NCBI GenBank assembly: GCA_001534745.1
Contig: CP013997.1
Span: 1,426,001 to 1,490,000, forward strand
From: Pseudomonas monteilii
GTDB lineage: Bacteria > Pseudomonadota > Gammaproteobacteria > Pseudomonadales > Pseudomonadaceae
Reading direction: 5' to 3'
DNA length: 64,000 nt
Each line of letters opens with the position of its first letter. Within the stretch, counting starts at the first letter, position 1. This document shows positions 9,647-18,991 of this stretch, one piece after another. The notes beneath the pieces were generated by a model. That model did no database searches, had not been told where the DNA came from, and saw nothing but the letters and a program-made list of their open reading frames with translations. Position numbers and translations under genes: made by a program.

Positions 9647-11125
9647 TCATAGGGTGAGTCGGCCGATGGCGTGGTGAAGCGTGCCGGCCAGGTCGGCCAG
9701 TTCGACGCTGTCGGTGGTCGAGGTGGTGGCCTGGCGCGTCGTGCCTTCGGTCACGTCGCGGATGCTGACGACTGCGCGGTTCATCTCCTCCGCGGCCTGA
9801 CTCTGCTGTGCGGCAGCCACCGCGATCTGCGTGGTGTTCTCGCGCATCTGTGCCACGGCCCCGGCGATCTGGGCCAGGGCTGAACTCGCATCCTGCGCCT
9901 GACGCACGCAGTCGTCCGCCTTGAGCGAGCTTTCCTGCATGAATTCCACGGCATCGCGCGTACCGGCCTGCAGGGTAGAGACCATGCCGGTGATCTGGTC
10001 GGTCGAGGCCTGCACCCGTTTGGCCAGGTTGCGCACTTCATCGGCCACCACGGCGAATCCACGCCCCAGCTCGCCTGCGCGTGCGGCTTCGATGGCGGCG
10101 TTGAGTGCCAACAGGTTGGTCTGTTCGGCGATGCTGTGAATGACGCTCACCACACCGTTGATCTTCTGGCTGTCGTCGGCCAGTTGCCGAATCGTCTGGG
10201 CGGTCTGCTGCACGCCGCTGGACAAGCCGGCGATCGCATCCTGAACGCTGTCCACCACCGCCTTGCCATTGACCGCCAGGGTATCGGTGGATTGCGACAG
10301 GTCGCGCGTGGCCCCGGCATGCTCGGCAATGTGATGCACGGTCGCGGACATCTGATTGATGGCAGTGGCCGCCTGGTCGGTCTCGCCCTGCTGCCCGAGC
10401 ATGCCTCGACGAACCTCCACCATGCTGTCCGCGAGCCGCCTGGCATTGGCGTCCAGCTCGCGTGCCGTATGGGCGACGGTGCCGACCACCTGGTGATAAC
10501 TCGCCTGCATGGCATTGAAGGCAGCGGCCATCTGGCCGACCTCGTCACCGCCTGCCAACGGCACGCGTGCGCTTAGGTCACCCGTGTGCTGGGCTTGCAG
10601 CATGACGGCCTTGAGCGTGTCAAGGCGCCCGAGCAGGAAGCGGATCAGCAGTTGCGACGCGGCGAGCATGACCAGCATCAGCAGCGCCACGCACAGCGCA
10701 TACTGTCCAGCGCGCGCCACCAGCAGTTGGCGCAGGCTGGGCGCTTCGGCCAGCCAAGCCTGGCAGCGCTCGTTCTGACAGGCCACGTAGGCGCCGACGC
10801 GCGGCTGGTCGCCCGCGACCCAGGCACTGGGCAGCGTGGTCCAGCCTTGTGCGGCAGTGGGCAGGGTCAGCGCGTGACCGGCCAGTGTCGGGGTAGCGCC
10901 TTTCGTCCAGGTGACATGATTGCGCTGCGCGGGCACCGGCTGGTCCTGCGGCCATTGGCTCGCCAGCTCGGCCTGGGTCTGCAGCGCCTGACGCAGCGAG
11001 TCGATACGACCTTGCTGTTCGGTATAGAGGGCGAACAGCACCAACAGCAGCGTGGTGAAGAACGCCACTGCGTTGACGGCCCAGAATTTGTATTTCAAGG
11101 AAAGGTTGTCGAGCCGGGCACGCAT
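9647..11125 (-). CDS. Methyl-accepting chemotaxis protein
   Basis: Transmembrane chemoreceptor that signals through CheA/CheW. The 492 residues contain TM1 (about 14-34), a short periplasmic sensor of about 105 residues with two Cys ([10 protein letters not shown]), TM2 (about 140-163), a HAMP domain (about 165-218) and the signalling domain with the conserved hairpin tip ([22 protein letters not shown], then [15 protein letters not shown]). The ligand cannot be inferred, since the sensor is too small and divergent for a dCache or four-helix call. It lies 85 bp downstream of tatD on the same strand. Confidence 0.93.
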   Translation of the reverse strand: MRARLDNLSLKYKFWAVNAVAFFTTLLLVLFALYTEQQGRIDSLRQALQTQAELASQWPQDQPVPAQRNHVTWTKGATPTLAGHALTLPTAAQGWTTLPSAWVAGDQPRVGAYVACQNERCQAWLAEAPSLRQLLVARAGQYALCVALLMLVMLAASQLLIRFLLGRLDTLKAVMLQAQHTGDLSARVPLAGGDEVGQMAAAFNAMQASYHQVVGTVAHTARELDANARRLADSMVEVRRGMLGQQGETDQAATAINQMSATVHHIAEHAGATRDLSQSTDTLAVNGKAVVDSVQDAIAGLSSGVQQTAQTIRQLADDSQKINGVVSVIHSIAEQTNLLALNAAIEAARAGELGRGFAVVADEVRNLAKRVQASTDQITGMVSTLQAGTRDAVEFMQESSLKADDCVRQAQDASSALAQIAGAVAQMRENTTQIAVAAAQQSQAAEEMNRAVVSIRDVTEGTTRQATTSTTDSVELADLAGTLHHAIGRLTL

Positions 11126-11210
11126 GGCAGGGGTCTCTGAAGTGACGACAAGAGTATTGGCAAGGTGCCATCATCTTGCCCAAGCCCTGCGCGTGGGACG
11201 TTGACCTGAA

Positions 11211-12017
11211 TCAATCGATGATCGGCAACCCGAAGAACGCCCGGGCACACGCGGTGCTCTGTTGGGCCAGTTGCACAGGCGACTGTCCCCGGTGACGCGC
11301 CACTTCATGGAGCACTTCCGGCAAAAAGGCCGGTTCGTTGCGCCCATGCTTGGGCTTGGGGCGCAGGCTGCGTGGCAGCAGGTAAGGTGCATCGCTCTCG
11401 AGCATCAGCCGGTCCTGGGGGATGCTGCTGACCAGTGGGTGCAGGTGCGTGCCACGGCGCTCGTCGCAGATCCAGCCGGTGATGCCGATGTGCAGATCCA
11501 GGTCCAGGTAGGCGAACAGTGCCTGGCGCTCCCCGGTGAAGCAATGCACCACGGCAGCCGACAGGTGATCGCGATAAGGCGTAAGGATCGCCAGCATCCG
11601 CTCGCTGGCGTCGCGTTCATGGAGAAAGACCGGCAGCCCCAGTTCCACGGCCAGGGCCAGCTGGGCTTCGAAAGCCTTTTCCTGTTGCGAGCGTGGCGAG
11701 AAGTCGCGATTGAAGTCCAGGCCGCATTCGCCGACCGCCTTGACCCGGTCGTGTTGCAGCAGCGCTCGCAGTCGACGCTCACTGTCGACCGTCCAGTCGC
11801 TGGCTTCATGGGGATGGACCCCGGCCGTGGCGAACAATCGTTGACCGGTTTCGTCCCAGCGCTCGCACACCTCCACGGACTGTTCGCTGACGGGAAGGCT
11901 GGTGCCCGTCACGACCATCTGCACCACATCTGCCTCCAGTGCTCGCTCCAGAATCTCGGCGTGGCGGCCTTCGAAGCTGCTGTGGGTAAGGTTGACGCCA
12001 ATGTCGATCAGGTGCAT
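11211..12017 (-). CDS. tatD: TatD family metal-dependent deoxyribonuclease
   Basis: Cytoplasmic TIM-barrel metallohydrolase with 3'-5' exonuclease activity in E. coli, linked to DNA repair and quality control. The 268 residues begin [15 protein letters not shown], the specific start of the TatD branch rather than the YcfH branch. They carry [18 protein letters not shown], the ligands in VHCFTG and [10 protein letters not shown]. It is not next to tatABC here. The gene is upstream of the chemoreceptor and divergent from the lytic transglycosylase. Confidence 0.92.
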   Translation of the reverse strand: MHLIDIGVNLTHSSFEGRHAEILERALEADVVQMVVTGTSLPVSEQSVEVCERWDETGQRLFATAGVHPHEASDWTVDSERRLRALLQHDRVKAVGECGLDFNRDFSPRSQQEKAFEAQLALAVELGLPVFLHERDASERMLAILTPYRDHLSAAVVHCFTGERQALFAYLDLDLHIGITGWICDERRGTHLHPLVSSIPQDRLMLESDAPYLLPRSLRPKPKHGRNEPAFLPEVLHEVARHRGQSPVQLAQQSTACARAFFGLPIID

Positions 12018-12235
12018 GAATCCAGGCCTTTGAGAAAAAAGAATGCGTGCGCAGCCGCACTAGGCTAAGCCGCGAAGGCGCCTGCCGACAACCTTCGGAC
12101 CATGGTCTTGCCATGGGGCGCCAGGCCTCAAACGACGGACCGTGTGTCGGTTAAGGCCAGGCAAGGGGTGCGGATCGCAGAACTTGCTGGCATTGTCGGG
12201 GTCTCTTAGCCTTCATTCGACGACAATGGTCGCCT

Positions 12236-13675
12236 ATGCCCAGGAGTTCGCGCCGCTGGATCTGTGAGTCGCCTGTCGCTGCCCTGTGCGGTGGGCTGTT
12301 CGCCGTGCTCCTGACGCTGGCAGCATCCCCTGCGCTGGCGCAGGTCGGTGGTCCTGTTCAGCAGCCGGCTCCGGCCAAGGTCCGCGACCTGAAGCAAGTA
12401 CAGACGAGCAAGGTTTTGCGTGTGCTGGTCAACCAGAGCCGCAACAGTTCGGGCAAGGTCAAGGGCGAACCTGTGGGGGTCGAGTACCACCGGATTCGTG
12501 CCCTGGAGCACTACCTCAACGCACGTCAGCCTGCAGGTCGCCCCCTCCACGTTCAAATCATCCCGCGCGCCAAGGAGCAGTTGCTGACCGCGTTGAAGCG
12601 AGGCGAGGGCGACCTGGCCGCGCCGGGCGAGCTGCTCGATCCCGCGTTGAGCCGTGGTCTTGCCGCGACCGTGCCCGTGGCCGATCGGGTCACCCTGCAG
12701 CTGGTCGGGCGCAAGGGTGGGCGCAGCTTCACGCGCCTGGATCAGTTGTCGGGCAAGACCGTCGCCCTGACCACCGGTAGTGCGGCAGGGCCGGTTCTGG
12801 GCGCGATCAACCAGGACCTGGCGAAGCGCAAGCGTGCGCCTGTCAAGATCGAATGGGTCGATCCGAGTCTGGCCGTGGAAGACGTGCTGGAAATGGTCCA
12901 GGCGGGCATCTACCCCCTGACCATCGTCGAGCGACCGATCGCGCAGCGCTGGGCGCGGGTGATGCCCCGTCTGCGCCTGAACGATCGGCTGAAGCTGGCG
13001 CCGCCCCGCGCCATGCGCTGGTACGTGCGCCAGGATGCACCTGCCCTGCAGGCAGCGGTCGACGGCTTTCTGAAAGACTATCAACCGCCCAAGAACCGGG
13101 ACGCGCTGTTCGAGCGTCTGTACAAGCGCCAGTACCGTGTCCATGACCCATTGGCTCAGCGCCGGCGGCTGGAGACGGTACGCCCGGTGTTGCAGAAGCA
13201 TGCCGCCGCCCAGGACATGGACTGGCTGAACCTGGCTGCCCTGGCCTTCAAGGAATCGACCCTCAACCCCGCCGCGCAAGGCTCCGGGGGCGCCCACGGG
13301 CTGATGCAGATCACGCCGTCCGCAGCGCGTCGGGTCGGGGTGCGCGACACCGCCACGGTGGATGGCAACGTCAAGGCCAGTGCGCGCTACCTCGCGTTGC
13401 TGCAACGCAAGTTCTTCTCCAGCAAGCAGCTCAACGAACGCGAGCGCATGGCCTTCACCCTGGCGGCCTACAACCTGGGCCCCGAGCGCGTCCAGGCCAT
13501 GCGTGCCGAAGCGCGTCGGCGTGGGCTCAACGGCAACCAGTGGTTCTTCCAGACCGAGCGCATCGCCATGGAGCAGGTCGGCATGGGGCCGGTCAACTTC
13601 GTCAACAGCATCAACAAGTACTACCTCGCCTTCAATCGCGAGCGCTCGTCGCTCGAGCGCACCGTGCGCCGCTGA
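12236..13675 (+). CDS. MltF-like membrane-bound lytic murein transglycosylase
   Basis: Predicted periplasmic enzyme cleaving the MurNAc-GlcNAc bond in peptidoglycan. The 479 residues have a signal peptide (hydrophobic core about 14-32, ending ALA), then a solute-binding-protein family 3 module (about 50-290) and a C-terminal SLT/lysozyme-like domain. The catalytic Glu is residue 340 (AFKESTLNP), followed by GAHGLMQITPSAA and AAYNLGPERV. Domain order is that of MltF, but no lipobox is visible. The ATG at 12236 has no good Shine-Dalgarno. It is monocistronic and divergent from tatD. Confidence 0.88.
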   Translation: MPRSSRRWICESPVAALCGGLFAVLLTLAASPALAQVGGPVQQPAPAKVRDLKQVQTSKVLRVLVNQSRNSSGKVKGEPVGVEYHRIRALEHYLNARQPAGRPLHVQIIPRAKEQLLTALKRGEGDLAAPGELLDPALSRGLAATVPVADRVTLQLVGRKGGRSFTRLDQLSGKTVALTTGSAAGPVLGAINQDLAKRKRAPVKIEWVDPSLAVEDVLEMVQAGIYPLTIVERPIAQRWARVMPRLRLNDRLKLAPPRAMRWYVRQDAPALQAAVDGFLKDYQPPKNRDALFERLYKRQYRVHDPLAQRRRLETVRPVLQKHAAAQDMDWLNLAALAFKESTLNPAAQGSGGAHGLMQITPSAARRVGVRDTATVDGNVKASARYLALLQRKFFSSKQLNERERMAFTLAAYNLGPERVQAMRAEARRRGLNGNQWFFQTERIAMEQVGMGPVNFVNSINKYYLAFNRERSSLERTVRR

Positions 13676-13848
13676 GTCAAGGCTTGTAAACCGCCGCAGG
13701 TCGCTCTAGCATAGTGATCGCGCCGATTTAAACAGCTACTTGCGGGGCGCGGGACACGCCACGTGCCAGTCCGAAATACCGCTAAAGCGCTGGTTCGGTG
13801 ACGCCTCCCACCGCTGCCCAGCGAGATTGGCGAGGCAGAGAAAGCATC

Positions 13849-14169
13849 ATGAGTCACTCATCCGGTTGTCCACGAACCAGCGTCTGCCTGAGCCCTCTGG
13901 CCAAGGCTTCCTCCGCACGTACGCCACGCATTCTGCTGGGCGGCCATCATCAGCCCACCTTGCTGCGTCACCTCGACGGTCTGTCCCGACGCAAGGGCCA
14001 GGCACGCGCGTTCCTGATCCAGTTCGCCGAGGCAGGGCAGGACCTGTCCAGCCATGCCGACGATCAGTTCGACCTGGCGGTGGTACAGGCGCCGGTGGGC
14101 AGCGAGGCTGCCGAGGTCATCGGTCACCTGACCCGCATCGCGCGGCAAGGGCTGATCACCCGCGGCTGA
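13849..14169 (+). CDS. Hypothetical protein upstream of greB
   Basis: A 106-residue protein of unknown function. I place the start at the ATG at 13849 (MSHSSGCPRTS) although the frame is open back to 13798. The mid-region (TPRILLGGHHQPTLLRHLDG, then DDQFDLAVVQAP) looks like the first strands of a Rossmann-type fold without a complete binding motif, so it could be a shortened methyltransferase-like protein. It lies 28 bp before greB on the same strand and is likely co-transcribed. Confidence 0.6.
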   Translation: MSHSSGCPRTSVCLSPLAKASSARTPRILLGGHHQPTLLRHLDGLSRRKGQARAFLIQFAEAGQDLSSHADDQFDLAVVQAPVGSEAAEVIGHLTRIARQGLITRG

Positions 14170-14197
14170 ATACGGTCGCGACTGCAAGGAGCCCTGT

Positions 14198-14674
14198 GTG
14201 AGCACCAACATCATCACCACTGCCGGTCACCTGGCCCTCAAGCAGGAGCTCGACCACCTGTGGCGCGTATACCGTCCCGAGATCACGCAGAAGGTGGCCT
14301 GGGCCGCCTCGCTGGGCGATCGCAGCGAGAACGCCGATTACCAGTACAACAAGAAGCTGCTGCGCGAGATCGACCGCCGGGTGCGCTACCTGCGCAAGCG
14401 CCTGGAAGACGTCAAGGTGGTCGCCTACGCGCCGGAGCAGGAAGGCAAGGTGTATTTCGGCGCCTGGGTGCAGATCGAGAATGACGAGGGACAGACCCTG
14501 ACCTTCCGTGTCGTCGGCTACGACGAGATCCATGGACGCAACGACTACATCTCCATCGACTCGCCCATGGCCCGTGCCCTGCTCAAGAAAGGCGTGGACG
14601 ACGAGGTGGTGGTGCAGACACCGACCGGCGAGGCAACCTGGTACGTCAACCGGATCTGGTACGACGTACCGTGA
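14198..14674 (+). CDS. greB: Transcription elongation factor GreB
   Basis: Factor that enters the RNA polymerase secondary channel and stimulates cleavage of backtracked RNA. The 158 residues have an N-terminal coiled-coil (about 1-75) with the tip acidic pair in GDRSENADYQYNKKLLREID, then a C-terminal FKBP-like domain. VWYVNRIWYDVP-type ends are GreB-like rather than GreA-like. The start is GTG at 14198 with AGGAG 7 bases before it. Confidence 0.95.
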   Translation: MSTNIITTAGHLALKQELDHLWRVYRPEITQKVAWAASLGDRSENADYQYNKKLLREIDRRVRYLRKRLEDVKVVAYAPEQEGKVYFGAWVQIENDEGQTLTFRVVGYDEIHGRNDYISIDSPMARALLKKGVDDEVVVQTPTGEATWYVNRIWYDVP

Positions 14675-14684
14675 TGCCCCGGCG

Positions 14685-14717
14685 CTGCACGCGGGGTGCC
14701 GGACGACCCGCGTGCAG
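14685..14717. terminator. hairpin between convergent greB and ABC permease
   Basis: An 11-bp perfect stem CTGCACGCGGG / CCCGCGTGCAG with an 11-base loop sits between two convergent stop codons. It lacks a T-run on either strand, so it may act only as a 3'-end stabiliser. Confidence 0.4.
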
Positions 14718-14737
14718 GTGAAACCCCTGACGCGGCG

Positions 14738-17245
14738 CTAGGATTCCCGCAGCACGGTCAAGGGGCTGGCCGTCAATGCCCGTCGGGTGCCCAAAATGCC
14801 CGCGGCACCGACCAGCAGCGCGCCGAGCAGCGGCAGCACCAGCAACTCGGGGTGCGGGGCCCACGGCAGGGCAAAGGCGAAGCGGTACAGCACCAGGGTG
14901 ATCAACTCACAGCCGATCGCCGCCAGCAGGCCACTGACCGCGCCCAACAGTCCGAACTCGATGCGACGAGCAGTCACCAGCAGCGCGCGCCTGGCACCCA
15001 GGGCGCGCAGCAGGGCGCCTTGGCGAATGCGTTCGTCCAGCGTCGCCTGCAGGCCCGCGAAGAGCACGGCCAGCCCGGCGGCCAGCACGAACAGCAGGAC
15101 GAACTCCACGGCCAGCGTCACTTGCCTGAGGATGCTGCGCAACTGATCGAGCAGCGCATCGACCTGCAGCAGCGTGACGGCGGGGAAGGCGCGCGACAAG
15201 GCGACCACGGCCTTGTCATGCCCGGAGTCCAGGTGGAAGCTGGTGAGGTAGGTGACAGGCAGCCCCTGCAAGGTCTCGGGCTGGAAGATCATGTAGAAGT
15301 TGGGCTGGAAGTTGTCCCAGTGGACCGAACGCACGCTGGTGACCTGGGCCTGGCGCAGGTCACCCCCGATGTCGAAGCGCAGCACATCGCCCAGTTTCAG
15401 CGCCAGGCTGCGGGCCAGCTCGGCCTCCACCGACACGCCGGGCAGCGCGCCAGGCGTCGGTGCGGCCTGCCACCACTGGCCTTCTGTCAGTTCATTGCCG
15501 GTGGGTAGGTCGGCGGACCAGGTCAGGCTCAGGTCGCGTTGTACGGCACGCCCACCCGTGGAGTCCTCGACCACGCGCTCGCGCACCGGCTGATCGTTGA
15601 TGGCCACCAGGCGCCCCGGCATGACCGGGTAGAGCGGGGCGGCCGTGGCGCCCATCGAGGCCAGGCGTTGGCTGAACGGTTCACGGTCTTCGGGCAGGAT
15701 GTTCAGCGCGAAGTGATTCGGCGCGTCTTCAGGTAGCTGCGCCTGCCAGTTGTCCAGCAGCTCACCGCGCAACAGGGCGACCAGCGCCATGGCCATCAGG
15801 ATCAGCCCGAAGGCCAGGGCCTGCCCGGCGGCGGACAACGGATGGCGCAGCAACTGACCCAGGCCCAGGCGCCAGGCCAGCGGTGCATCGGCCAGCAGGC
15901 GGCGAACGCCACGCAACCCCAGCAGGAGCAACCCGCCGAGCAGCGCGGCCGCGATGAGGCCCCCTCCCAGCAGGGTGAAGGTGAGCAACAGGTCGAGGCT
16001 CAGCCGCCACATGATCAGGCCCAGGGCCAGCAGCGCGGCGCCGTACACCAGCCAGCTACTGGCCGGCACCGGCAGCAGGTCGCGGCGCAGGACGCGCAGG
16101 GGCGGCACGCGGCCCAGGGCGGCCAAGGGCGGCAGCGCGAACCCTGCCAGGGCCACCAGGCCCGTGCCGATACCCGCCAGGGCAGGCGCCAGGCCGCCGG
16201 CCGGTACCTCAGGCGGCAGCAAGCCTTGCAACGCCCGGAACAGCCCCAGTTGCGCCAGCCAGCCCAGCAGTGCCCCTGCGCAGGCCGCCACCAGGCCGAG
16301 CCCCGCCAATTGCAGGCAGAACACGCTCAAGGCTTCGCGGCGCGAGAGCCCCAGGCACCGCAGCAGGGCACTGGCGTCGAGCCGCCGCGCCGCATAGCGA
16401 CTGGCCGACAGCGCGACGGCCACCCCCGCCAGCAGCACCGCCACCAGGCTGGCCATGTTCAGGTAGCGCTCGGCCTTGCCCAATGCGCCGCCGATCTGCT
16501 GGTTGCCATCGCGCGTGTCGCGCAGGCGCTGGTTGGCGCCCAGGGTCGGTTCGATCCGGGCGCGGTACTGACTCAGTGCCGTGCCCTCGCCACGCCAGAG
16601 ATCGCGGTAGGTCACGCGGCTGCCTGGCTGCACCACGCCGGTGGCCTCGAGATCCTTCAGGTTGATCAGGACGCGGGGTGTCAGGCTGTAGAAGTTGCCG
16701 GCCCGATCCGGCTCGTAGGTCAGTACCCGGGTGATGCGCAGCGTTTTCTGCCCGATGTCGATGGGCGCGCCGATACTCAGGTCCAGGGCTGCCAGCAGCC
16801 GCGCTTCCACCCAGGCCTCGCCCGGTGCCGGGCTGCCTCCCGGCGTTTCCGGAGCATAGGGGGCTGGTGCACTGCGCAATTGGCCCCGCAAGGGATAGGC
16901 GCCGTCCACCGCCTTGATGCTGGACAGCTGAATGCCCTGGTCCGTGGCCACCACACTGGCGAACTCGACCACGTGGGCCTCGGTCAGCCCCGACGCCTGC
17001 CCGATCGCCCGCTGGGCCTCGGTAGCCGGGGAGGACCCTTGCAACACCAGATCGGCCCCCAGGAACTCGGTGGCGCGCAGCTGCATGGCGCCGTTGAGGC
17101 GTGCGCCGAAGTAGCCGATGGCGGTGCTGGCTGCGACGGCCACGAGCAAGGCGAAGAACAGGACGCGGACTTCCTGGGTGCGCGCATCGCGCCAGATCTG
17201 GCGCAGGGCCAGGCGGCACAGTCGAGCAAACGGGACGCGGCTCAT
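14738..17245 (-). CDS. FtsX-like ABC transporter permease (YbbP type)
   Basis: Inner-membrane permease of the MacB/LolC superfamily, which uses mechanotransmission rather than classic transport. The 835 residues start with one membrane segment (about 27-47), followed by a large periplasmic domain, a cluster of FtsX-type membrane segments in the middle and three at the C-terminus (the last with LLVLPLLGALLVGAAGILGT). It overlaps the ATPase gene by 4 bp (ATGA), so the two are translationally coupled. In E. coli the ybbA-ybbP pair is also next to tesA, the same arrangement as here. Substrate unknown. Confidence 0.9.
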   Translation of the reverse strand: MSRVPFARLCRLALRQIWRDARTQEVRVLFFALLVAVAASTAIGYFGARLNGAMQLRATEFLGADLVLQGSSPATEAQRAIGQASGLTEAHVVEFASVVATDQGIQLSSIKAVDGAYPLRGQLRSAPAPYAPETPGGSPAPGEAWVEARLLAALDLSIGAPIDIGQKTLRITRVLTYEPDRAGNFYSLTPRVLINLKDLEATGVVQPGSRVTYRDLWRGEGTALSQYRARIEPTLGANQRLRDTRDGNQQIGGALGKAERYLNMASLVAVLLAGVAVALSASRYAARRLDASALLRCLGLSRREALSVFCLQLAGLGLVAACAGALLGWLAQLGLFRALQGLLPPEVPAGGLAPALAGIGTGLVALAGFALPPLAALGRVPPLRVLRRDLLPVPASSWLVYGAALLALGLIMWRLSLDLLLTFTLLGGGLIAAALLGGLLLLGLRGVRRLLADAPLAWRLGLGQLLRHPLSAAGQALAFGLILMAMALVALLRGELLDNWQAQLPEDAPNHFALNILPEDREPFSQRLASMGATAAPLYPVMPGRLVAINDQPVRERVVEDSTGGRAVQRDLSLTWSADLPTGNELTEGQWWQAAPTPGALPGVSVEAELARSLALKLGDVLRFDIGGDLRQAQVTSVRSVHWDNFQPNFYMIFQPETLQGLPVTYLTSFHLDSGHDKAVVALSRAFPAVTLLQVDALLDQLRSILRQVTLAVEFVLLFVLAAGLAVLFAGLQATLDERIRQGALLRALGARRALLVTARRIEFGLLGAVSGLLAAIGCELITLVLYRFAFALPWAPHPELLVLPLLGALLVGAAGILGTRRALTASPLTVLRES

Positions 17246-17928
17246 CGGGGCGCCTGCACAGTGACCAGCTGTCCACCGTCCAGGCGAATCGAGCGTCGGC
17301 AGCGTTGGGCCAGCCGACCATCGTGGGTCACCAGCACCAGGGTCGTGCCACGCTCCTGGTTGAGTTCGAACAGCAGGTCGCTGATGCGCTCACCGGTGTG
17401 GCTGTCCAGGTTGCCCGTCGGTTCATCGGCGAACAGCACCGAGGGCTGTGCAGCGAAGGCGCGGGCAATGGCCACCCGCTGCTGTTCGCCCCCCGACAAC
17501 TGGCGGGGTGAATGAGTCAGGCGCTGGCCCAGCCCGACCCGCTCGAGCAAGGCGCGGGCCTGGTCGCGGGCGTCGCGCCGGCCTTCGAGTTCCATGGGCA
17601 GCATGACGTTCTCCAGGGCATCGAGGCTGTCGAGCAGCTGGAAGGATTGGAAAACAAAGCCGACGTGCTCGGCGCGCACTTTGGCCCGCTGGTCTTCATC
17701 GAGCGTCCCCAGGTCATGGCCAGCCAGCACGACCGTGCCGCTCGTCGGCTGGTCGAGCCCGGCCAGCAAGCCCAGGAGCGTGGACTTGCCCGAGCCCGAG
17801 GCGCCGACGATGGCCAAACTGTCGCCCTGCTCGAGTGACAGGGACAGCGGGTGCAGAATGGTGAGGTCGCCTTCCGCGCTGGGGACCACTTTGCTAAGGT
17901 GCTGCGCAACGAGAATGCTGGGGACCAT
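17242..17928 (-). CDS. ABC transporter ATP-binding protein (YbbA/LolD type)
   Basis: ATPase partner of the adjoining permease. The 228 residues contain Walker A GASGSGKST, the Q-loop FVFQSFQLLDSL, the ABC signature LSGGEQQRVAIARA, Walker B VLFADEPT with the catalytic Glu, and the H-loop VTHD. I place the start at the ATG at 17928 (MVPSILVAQHLSK); the frame is open much further upstream but that DNA is tesA on the other strand. The start lies within 12 bp of the divergent tesA start. Confidence 0.93.
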   Translation of the reverse strand: MVPSILVAQHLSKVVPSAEGDLTILHPLSLSLEQGDSLAIVGASGSGKSTLLGLLAGLDQPTSGTVVLAGHDLGTLDEDQRAKVRAEHVGFVFQSFQLLDSLDALENVMLPMELEGRRDARDQARALLERVGLGQRLTHSPRQLSGGEQQRVAIARAFAAQPSVLFADEPTGNLDSHTGERISDLLFELNQERGTTLVLVTHDGRLAQRCRRSIRLDGGQLVTVQAPR

Positions 17929-17938
17929 GGAGATTCCA

Positions 17939-18544
17939 ATGCGAAGGTGGTGGATGAGTATCGGTCTTGCAGCGTGCTGCCTGGCCCAGAGTGCGATGGC
18001 CGGCACCGTCCTGGTGGTCGGTGACAGTATCAGCGCAGGCTTCGGGCTGGACCCTGAGCGCGGTTGGGTGTCCCTGTTGCGACAGCGGGTGCAGGCCGAG
18101 GGTTTCAAGGACCAGGTGGTCAATGCCTCGATCAGCGGTGACACCAGCGCCGGTGGTCAGTCCCGTCTGCCGGCCTTGTTGACCAAGCATGCGCCTACCC
18201 TGGTGGTGGTGGAGCTGGGCGGCAACGATGGTCTGCGCGGGCAGCCGCCCCGGCAACTCGAGAAGAACCTGGGCAGCATGATCGACGCTGCGCGGTCCGC
18301 AGGTGCCAAGGTGGTGCTGCTCGGCATGCGCCTGCCGCCCAACTATGGCGTGCGTTATACCACGGCGTTCGCGCAGGTCTACGAGGACCTGGCCCGTGAC
18401 AAATCGGTGCCGCTGGTGCCGTTTTTCCTGGAGGGCGTCGGCGGGGTGCCGAGCCTGATGCAGGCCGATGGCATTCATCCGACCCAGGGCGCCCAGCAGC
18501 GGCTGCTGGAAAACGCCTGGCCGGTGATAAAACCACTGCTCTGA
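17939..18544 (+). CDS. tesA: SGNH-fold arylesterase / lysophospholipase TesA
   Basis: Periplasmic GDSL-family esterase (acyl-CoA thioesterase I, protease I, lysophospholipase L1). The 201 residues have a signal peptide ending AMA-G; Ser30 in GDSISAG becomes residue 9 of the mature protein. Block III GGNDG and the C-terminal DGIHPT Asp-His complete the SGNH set. The ATG at 17939 has GGAG 7 bases before it, favouring it over the ATG at 17927. The gene is divergent from the YbbA-type ATPase. Confidence 0.94.
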   Translation: MRRWWMSIGLAACCLAQSAMAGTVLVVGDSISAGFGLDPERGWVSLLRQRVQAEGFKDQVVNASISGDTSAGGQSRLPALLTKHAPTLVVVELGGNDGLRGQPPRQLEKNLGSMIDAARSAGAKVVLLGMRLPPNYGVRYTTAFAQVYEDLARDKSVPLVPFFLEGVGGVPSLMQADGIHPTQGAQQRLLENAWPVIKPLL

Positions 18545-18602
18545 CGCTTTAAACGGGGGCGGCTTTCGGCTAATGTGGCGCCCCCCGCTCTGGAACACCT
18601 TG

Positions 18603-18884
18603 ATGCCGCGCCCCGCCTGGTCCCTTCACGCCTACCAGTTGATCGAGCCTGACGATCAACTCGACCTGTTCGCTTGCCAGGAAGTGCGCGTGCACCTCAT
18701 CGCGCGGCAGCTGGAACTGGGCGCGCCGGTCGACCGTACGCTGTGCGGAGGGCTGCTGCCAGCCCAACCCCGCTGGTCGCCCGTTCCCCAGACAGTGCAT
18801 CGTGATACGCGGCTGTGCCCATTGTGCAAGGCCATTCTCGATGCCCAGCGACGGGGTACGCGTCCCGTCTGGCCGGAACTCTGA
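18603..18884 (+). CDS. Hypothetical protein with C-terminal CxxC
   Basis: A 93-residue protein downstream of tesA. I choose the ATG at 18603 (MPRPAWSLHAYQLIEPDD), which has GGAA 7 bases upstream. Notable features are an acidic and hydrophobic N-terminal part (DDQLDLFACQEVRVHLIARQ) and a CPLC motif near the C-terminus that could bind metal. I do not recognise a family. It may be co-transcribed with tesA, 58 bp upstream. Confidence 0.6.
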   Translation: MPRPAWSLHAYQLIEPDDQLDLFACQEVRVHLIARQLELGAPVDRTLCGGLLPAQPRWSPVPQTVHRDTRLCPLCKAILDAQRRGTRPVWPEL

Positions 18885-18991
18885 CTGCCGTTGATCATCT
18901 CAATGGCTAACCTGGCCGTGTTCCATGCCGAGGGCTCATGCGCCGGTATACAATCGCCGCCTTTGCTCCCCCCTGATGAAGGATGTACCAG

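Noticed and set aside
15842..17515. 557-codon plus-strand frame opposite the ABC permease/ATPase
   Set aside because: Gln/Ala/Arg-rich shadow frame; the minus strand has coherent FtsX and ABC motifs.
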